DNA from: an uncultured Parvularculaceae bacterium
GTDB lineage: Bacteria; Pseudomonadota; Alphaproteobacteria; Caulobacterales; Parvularculaceae
Direction: 5' to 3'
Length of the DNA stretch: 64,000 nt
Assembly: GCA_947259375.1 (NCBI GenBank)
Contig: CAMYLZ010000014.1
Coordinates: 30,400-94,399 of the forward strand
The first letter of the stretch is position 1. Each line of letters begins with the position of its first letter. The position numbers were made by a program, and so were the translations under genes. Below, one piece after another: positions 60,930-64,000 of the stretch. Under the pieces are notes generated by a model. That model searched no databases. It was given only the letters and a program-made list of their open reading frames with translations, and was not told the DNA's origin.

Positions 60930-61817
60930 ATGCGGGAACTGCCGTTAAACGCGTTGCGGGCTTATGCCTTTGTTTATCGCTGGGGCGGCGTCAGGCCGGC
61001 GGCGCGGCAGCTTGGCGTAACGCATTCCACGGTGAGCCGGCATGTCGGCGAACTCGAGGCGTGGATTGGCGCGCCTTTGATCGCCGATGGGCCGGGACGG
61101 CGCATATCGTTTACAGCAGCCGGCAGACAGCTTGGCGGAGCCGCGCTCAAAAGCTTGCAGGAACTGGATGGCGCCGTCTCCAATATCCGCGAGGCAAAGG
61201 GACCGAATGCCGTGGTGATCGCTACGACGCCTTCTGTGGCTATTCGCTGGTTGCTGCCGCTTCTGGCGAAGGTCGCACGTGACCTCCCGCGTGTGGAGAT
61301 TTCTGTACTGACAGAAACCGCATTGATGGATCCGGACGGCAGTATGGTCGATTTCGCCATTCGCATGGGCGCCGGCGCGTGGAGGAATGTGAAATCCATC
61401 CCGCTGATGGATGATGCGCTTTACCCGGCGGCGCATCCTGATTTCATTGCTGCCATCGCGCCGTCTACGGACGAAAAGGTGCTTGCGCGCGGTCCGCTGT
61501 TGCATGATCGCGATCCGGTCGGGACATGGGGGCGCTGGTTTGAACGTTTTCCCGACGAGCGGGTCAATATCCGGCGCGGTCCGCGTTTCGCATCGTCCGA
61601 TCTGCAGTTGCGGGCGGCGTCGGAAAAACTCGGCGTGGCGCTCGCCCGCGATCGACTCGCGGCGCCCGATATTGCTGCCGGTGCATTAAAACGTCTCTGT
61701 GCACCCCATCAAATCGATCTTGGTCCGGCCTATTGGATCGTTCTTCCCGCCAGCGCGCCGCCGGTCCGAAAGGCGGTCTCCCGGACAGTTGACTGGCTGC
61801 TGGCCCATGCAACATAG
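60930..61817 (+). CDS. LysR family (GcvA-like) transcriptional regulator
   Basis: LPLNALRAYAFVYRWGGVRPAARQLGVTHSTVSRHVGELE. Confidence 0.94.
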   Translation: MRELPLNALRAYAFVYRWGGVRPAARQLGVTHSTVSRHVGELEAWIGAPLIADGPGRRISFTAAGRQLGGAALKSLQELDGAVSNIREAKGPNAVVIATTPSVAIRWLLPLLAKVARDLPRVEISVLTETALMDPDGSMVDFAIRMGAGAWRNVKSIPLMDDALYPAAHPDFIAAIAPSTDEKVLARGPLLHDRDPVGTWGRWFERFPDERVNIRRGPRFASSDLQLRAASEKLGVALARDRLAAPDIAAGALKRLCAPHQIDLGPAYWIVLPASAPPVRKAVSRTVDWLLAHAT

Positions 61818-61888
61818 CGGCCTCTGAATTTTCCGAGCGTGGAACATTGCGCTCGTTCCTTGCCAACAAACCCTTGACCGGCTCAGCT

Positions 61889-62803
61889 CTAGCCCCAAGG
61901 TCCCCGCTGCGGGCCGCTATTGGGAACAGAGCCATAGGCGGAGGGGGCGTAGCTTGCGCCGCCGTCCATCGCCATCAGCCGGTCGATGCGGTTCTGGGTC
62001 GCCGGGTGGGTGGAAAAGAGATTGTCGGCGCCGCGCCCGGAAAGCGGGTTGATGATCATCAACTGACCAGTCTCCGGGTGGCGTTCCGCCGTCTCATTGG
62101 GGATCCGGGCCGCGCCGTTTGAAATTTTCGCCAACGCCGAGGCGAGCCATTCGGGATGGCCGCAAATTTCTGCGCCGATGCGGTCGGCTTCATATTCGCG
62201 GCCGCGGCTGATCGCCATCTGCACCAGTGCTGCGGCCATGGGCGCGAGGATCATGATCGCCAGCGCGCCGATAATCCCGCCGCCATTATTGCGATTGCCG
62301 CCAAAGAACATGGCGAAATTGGCGAGCATGGTGATTGCGCCGGCGATGGTTGCGGTCACCGTCATGGTCAGCGTGTCGCGGTTTTTCACATGCGCCAGTT
62401 CATGCGCCATGACGCCCGCGAGTTCTTCCTCGCTCAGTATGCGCAGCAATCCGGTGGTTGCGGCGACAGCGGCGTTTGCCGGATTGCGGCCGGTGGCGAA
62501 AGCGTTGGGCTGGGCGTTGTCGATGATATAAACCCGCGGCGCCGGCAGGCCCGCATTGACGGCGAGGCCATGGGTGAGCCGCGCATAGCGGCGCACCGCG
62601 CCCGAGGCATGGGATTCGTCCACTTCCTCCGCGCGGTACATCCGAAGCACCATCTTGTCAGAGTTCCAATAGGCGAAGAGGTTCGTGCCCGCGGCGAAGA
62701 CAAGCGCGATCATCATGCCGCCGGGACCGCCGATCAAATAGCCAACGCCCATAAATAGTGCGGTAAGCGCGGCGAGCAGCATGCCGGTGCGAAGGGTGTT
62801 CAT
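61889..62803 (-). CDS. htpX: Zinc metalloprotease HtpX
   Basis: [16 protein letters not shown] (HExxH), [13 protein letters not shown]. Confidence 0.96.
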   Translation of the reverse strand: MNTLRTGMLLAALTALFMGVGYLIGGPGGMMIALVFAAGTNLFAYWNSDKMVLRMYRAEEVDESHASGAVRRYARLTHGLAVNAGLPAPRVYIIDNAQPNAFATGRNPANAAVAATTGLLRILSEEELAGVMAHELAHVKNRDTLTMTVTATIAGAITMLANFAMFFGGNRNNGGGIIGALAIMILAPMAAALVQMAISRGREYEADRIGAEICGHPEWLASALAKISNGAARIPNETAERHPETGQLMIINPLSGRGADNLFSTHPATQNRIDRLMAMDGGASYAPSAYGSVPNSGPQRGPWG

Positions 62804-62871
62804 TGTCGAGCCCGATCCTTTCATCCCAAAAGCCAAGGGGTTATATGTGTCGCCTTGAGGAGTGCTTCAAT

Positions 62872-63084
62872 ATGACTGACCGGCCGGAAATTTCTGCAAT
62901 TGATGACGAGGCCGAAAAGCTGGCGGCGTTGCCGCCGGCGGCGCAGCGCGCCCTTGCGGAGGCCGAAGCGCGGCGCAAGGCGCAGGCGCAAGCTGAGCGC
63001 GCCAAAGAGCTTGGCGGGCCGAAAGGCGCGGAGCCCACGCGTTATGGCGACTGGGAGCGCGGCGGCCGCGCGGTCGATTTTTAA
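62872..63084 (+). CDS. DUF1674 / SDHAF4-like protein
   Basis: C-terminal GGPKGAEPTRYGDWERGGRAVDF signature. Confidence 0.93.
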   Translation: MTDRPEISAIDDEAEKLAALPPAAQRALAEAEARRKAQAQAERAKELGGPKGAEPTRYGDWERGGRAVDF

Positions 63085-63251
63085 GGCCCGCCCGCTTCGC
63101 CGCGAATTTCATTCCGATAAACGATTAGCCCCTTGTTGACCGCCGTGAGGCGCGTAGCTTTGTCAATGAAACCGGCGCCCACAAGCCGGAGAAACGACAA
63201 GACGGACAAGAAAAGGAGGCCTCGCGCGTCAAGCGCGAGGGGTGGGGGCTG

Positions 63252-64000
63252 ATGACCGCCATCGAAACGGAAGGCCTGAAAAAGCGTTTTCGCGGCGTCA
63301 ACGCCGTCGACGGCGTCGACATCACGGTGCCGGAGGGCGCGATCTTCGGGTTTTTAGGCCCGAACGGCGCCGGCAAGACGACGACCATTCGCCTGCTGTT
63401 AGGGCTCCTTCGGCCCAATCGCGGGCGCATTGCGATTTTTGGTGAGAATCTCAAGACCCGCCGGCGCCGTGCGCTTCAGTCCGTAGGCGTTGCGTTCGAA
63501 ACGCCCGCTCATTACGAGCATCTGACGGGGCGTGAAAATCTCGATATCACGCGGCGGCTTTTAAAGCTCGATAAAGCGGAAATCGACCGGGTGCTTGAAA
63601 CGGTCGAGCTGACGCATGTAGCGAGCCGGCTGGTGCGCAAATATTCTCTCGGCATGCGGCACCGGCTGGGCCTCGCGCGCGCGCTTCTGGGCCGGCCGAA
63701 GCTATTGATATTCGATGAGCCGACCAACGGGCTCGACCCGGTCGGCATTCGCGAAATGCGCGACCTCATCAAGTCGTTGCCACTACGCACTGGCGCGACG
63801 GTGTTCGTCTCTTCGCACCATCTCGCGGAAGTCGAACAGATCGCTTCCCATGTGGCGGTGATCAATGAAGGCCGCATCGCCTTTCAGGGTGAAATGGGTT
63901 CGCTGCGCAACCTGCATGCGCCGCGCCTTGAAGTCGCCTGCGCGGATGCCGACGGCGCAGCGGGGTTGCTGGCCGAGGCGGGGGCGCGCCCCGCGCGCCG
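63252..64000 (+). CDS. ABC transporter ATP-binding protein, 3' truncated by window edge
   Basis: FGFLGPNGAGKTTTIRLLLGLL Walker A; YSLGMRHRLGLARALLGRPKLLIFDEPTNGLDP. Confidence 0.94.
   Translation, partial: MTAIETEGLKKRFRGVNAVDGVDITVPEGAIFGFLGPNGAGKTTTIRLLLGLLRPNRGRIAIFGENLKTRRRRALQSVGVAFETPAHYEHLTGRENLDITRRLLKLDKAEIDRVLETVELTHVASRLVRKYSLGMRHRLGLARALLGRPKLLIFDEPTNGLDPVGIREMRDLIKSLPLRTGATVFVSSHHLAEVEQIASHVAVINEGRIAFQGEMGSLRNLHAPRLEVACADADGAAGLLAEAGARPAR

Noticed and set aside
1-64000. CRISPR arrays, transposons, prophage or rRNA
   Set aside because: No regularly spaced repeats, transposase, integrase, phage structural or rRNA sequences were seen

Overview
This is a high-GC, almost fully coding 64 kb chromosomal window. 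Its gene content points to an alphaproteobacterium: ActS/ActR with SCO, TIGR02302 next to lysA, DUF2125, DUF1674, and an aa3-type cox/cta cluster. I recognise about 65 protein-coding genes. They include a leucyl aminopeptidase (5'-truncated), ftsE/ftsX, hpt, lysA-lptM-argH, etfBA and hbdA, gluQRS, tldD, coxB-coxA ... ctaB-coxF-ctaG-coxC-DUF983-SURF1, a MotA/TolQ-like plus OmpA-like pair, an M16 peptidase, RegB/RegA plus SenC, a PHA depolymerase, polA, a LuxR solo, a small glycan/envelope cluster, ogt, htpX, DUF1674, and an ABC ATPase (3'-truncated). I saw no rRNA, convincing tRNA, CRISPR array, phage or transposase. I did not find a clear new multi-gene defence or mobile system. The best candidates for something undescribed are: (i) two tandem full-length paralogous lipoproteins of unknown function (13.9-17.5 kb); (ii) a secreted 590-aa protein with a Cys...GHVGIV pattern suggesting a papain-fold peptidase (21.6-23.3 kb); (iii) the non-flagellar MotA-like/coiled-coil-OmpA pair with an operator-like dyad upstream (35.7-38.3 kb); (iv) a locally AT-richer glycan cluster (51.7-59.2 kb); and (v) small or orphan proteins embedded in the cox cluster. 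A 37-aa LptM-like lipoprotein missing from the ORF track was recovered by eye. All family calls come from reading motifs, without database searches.
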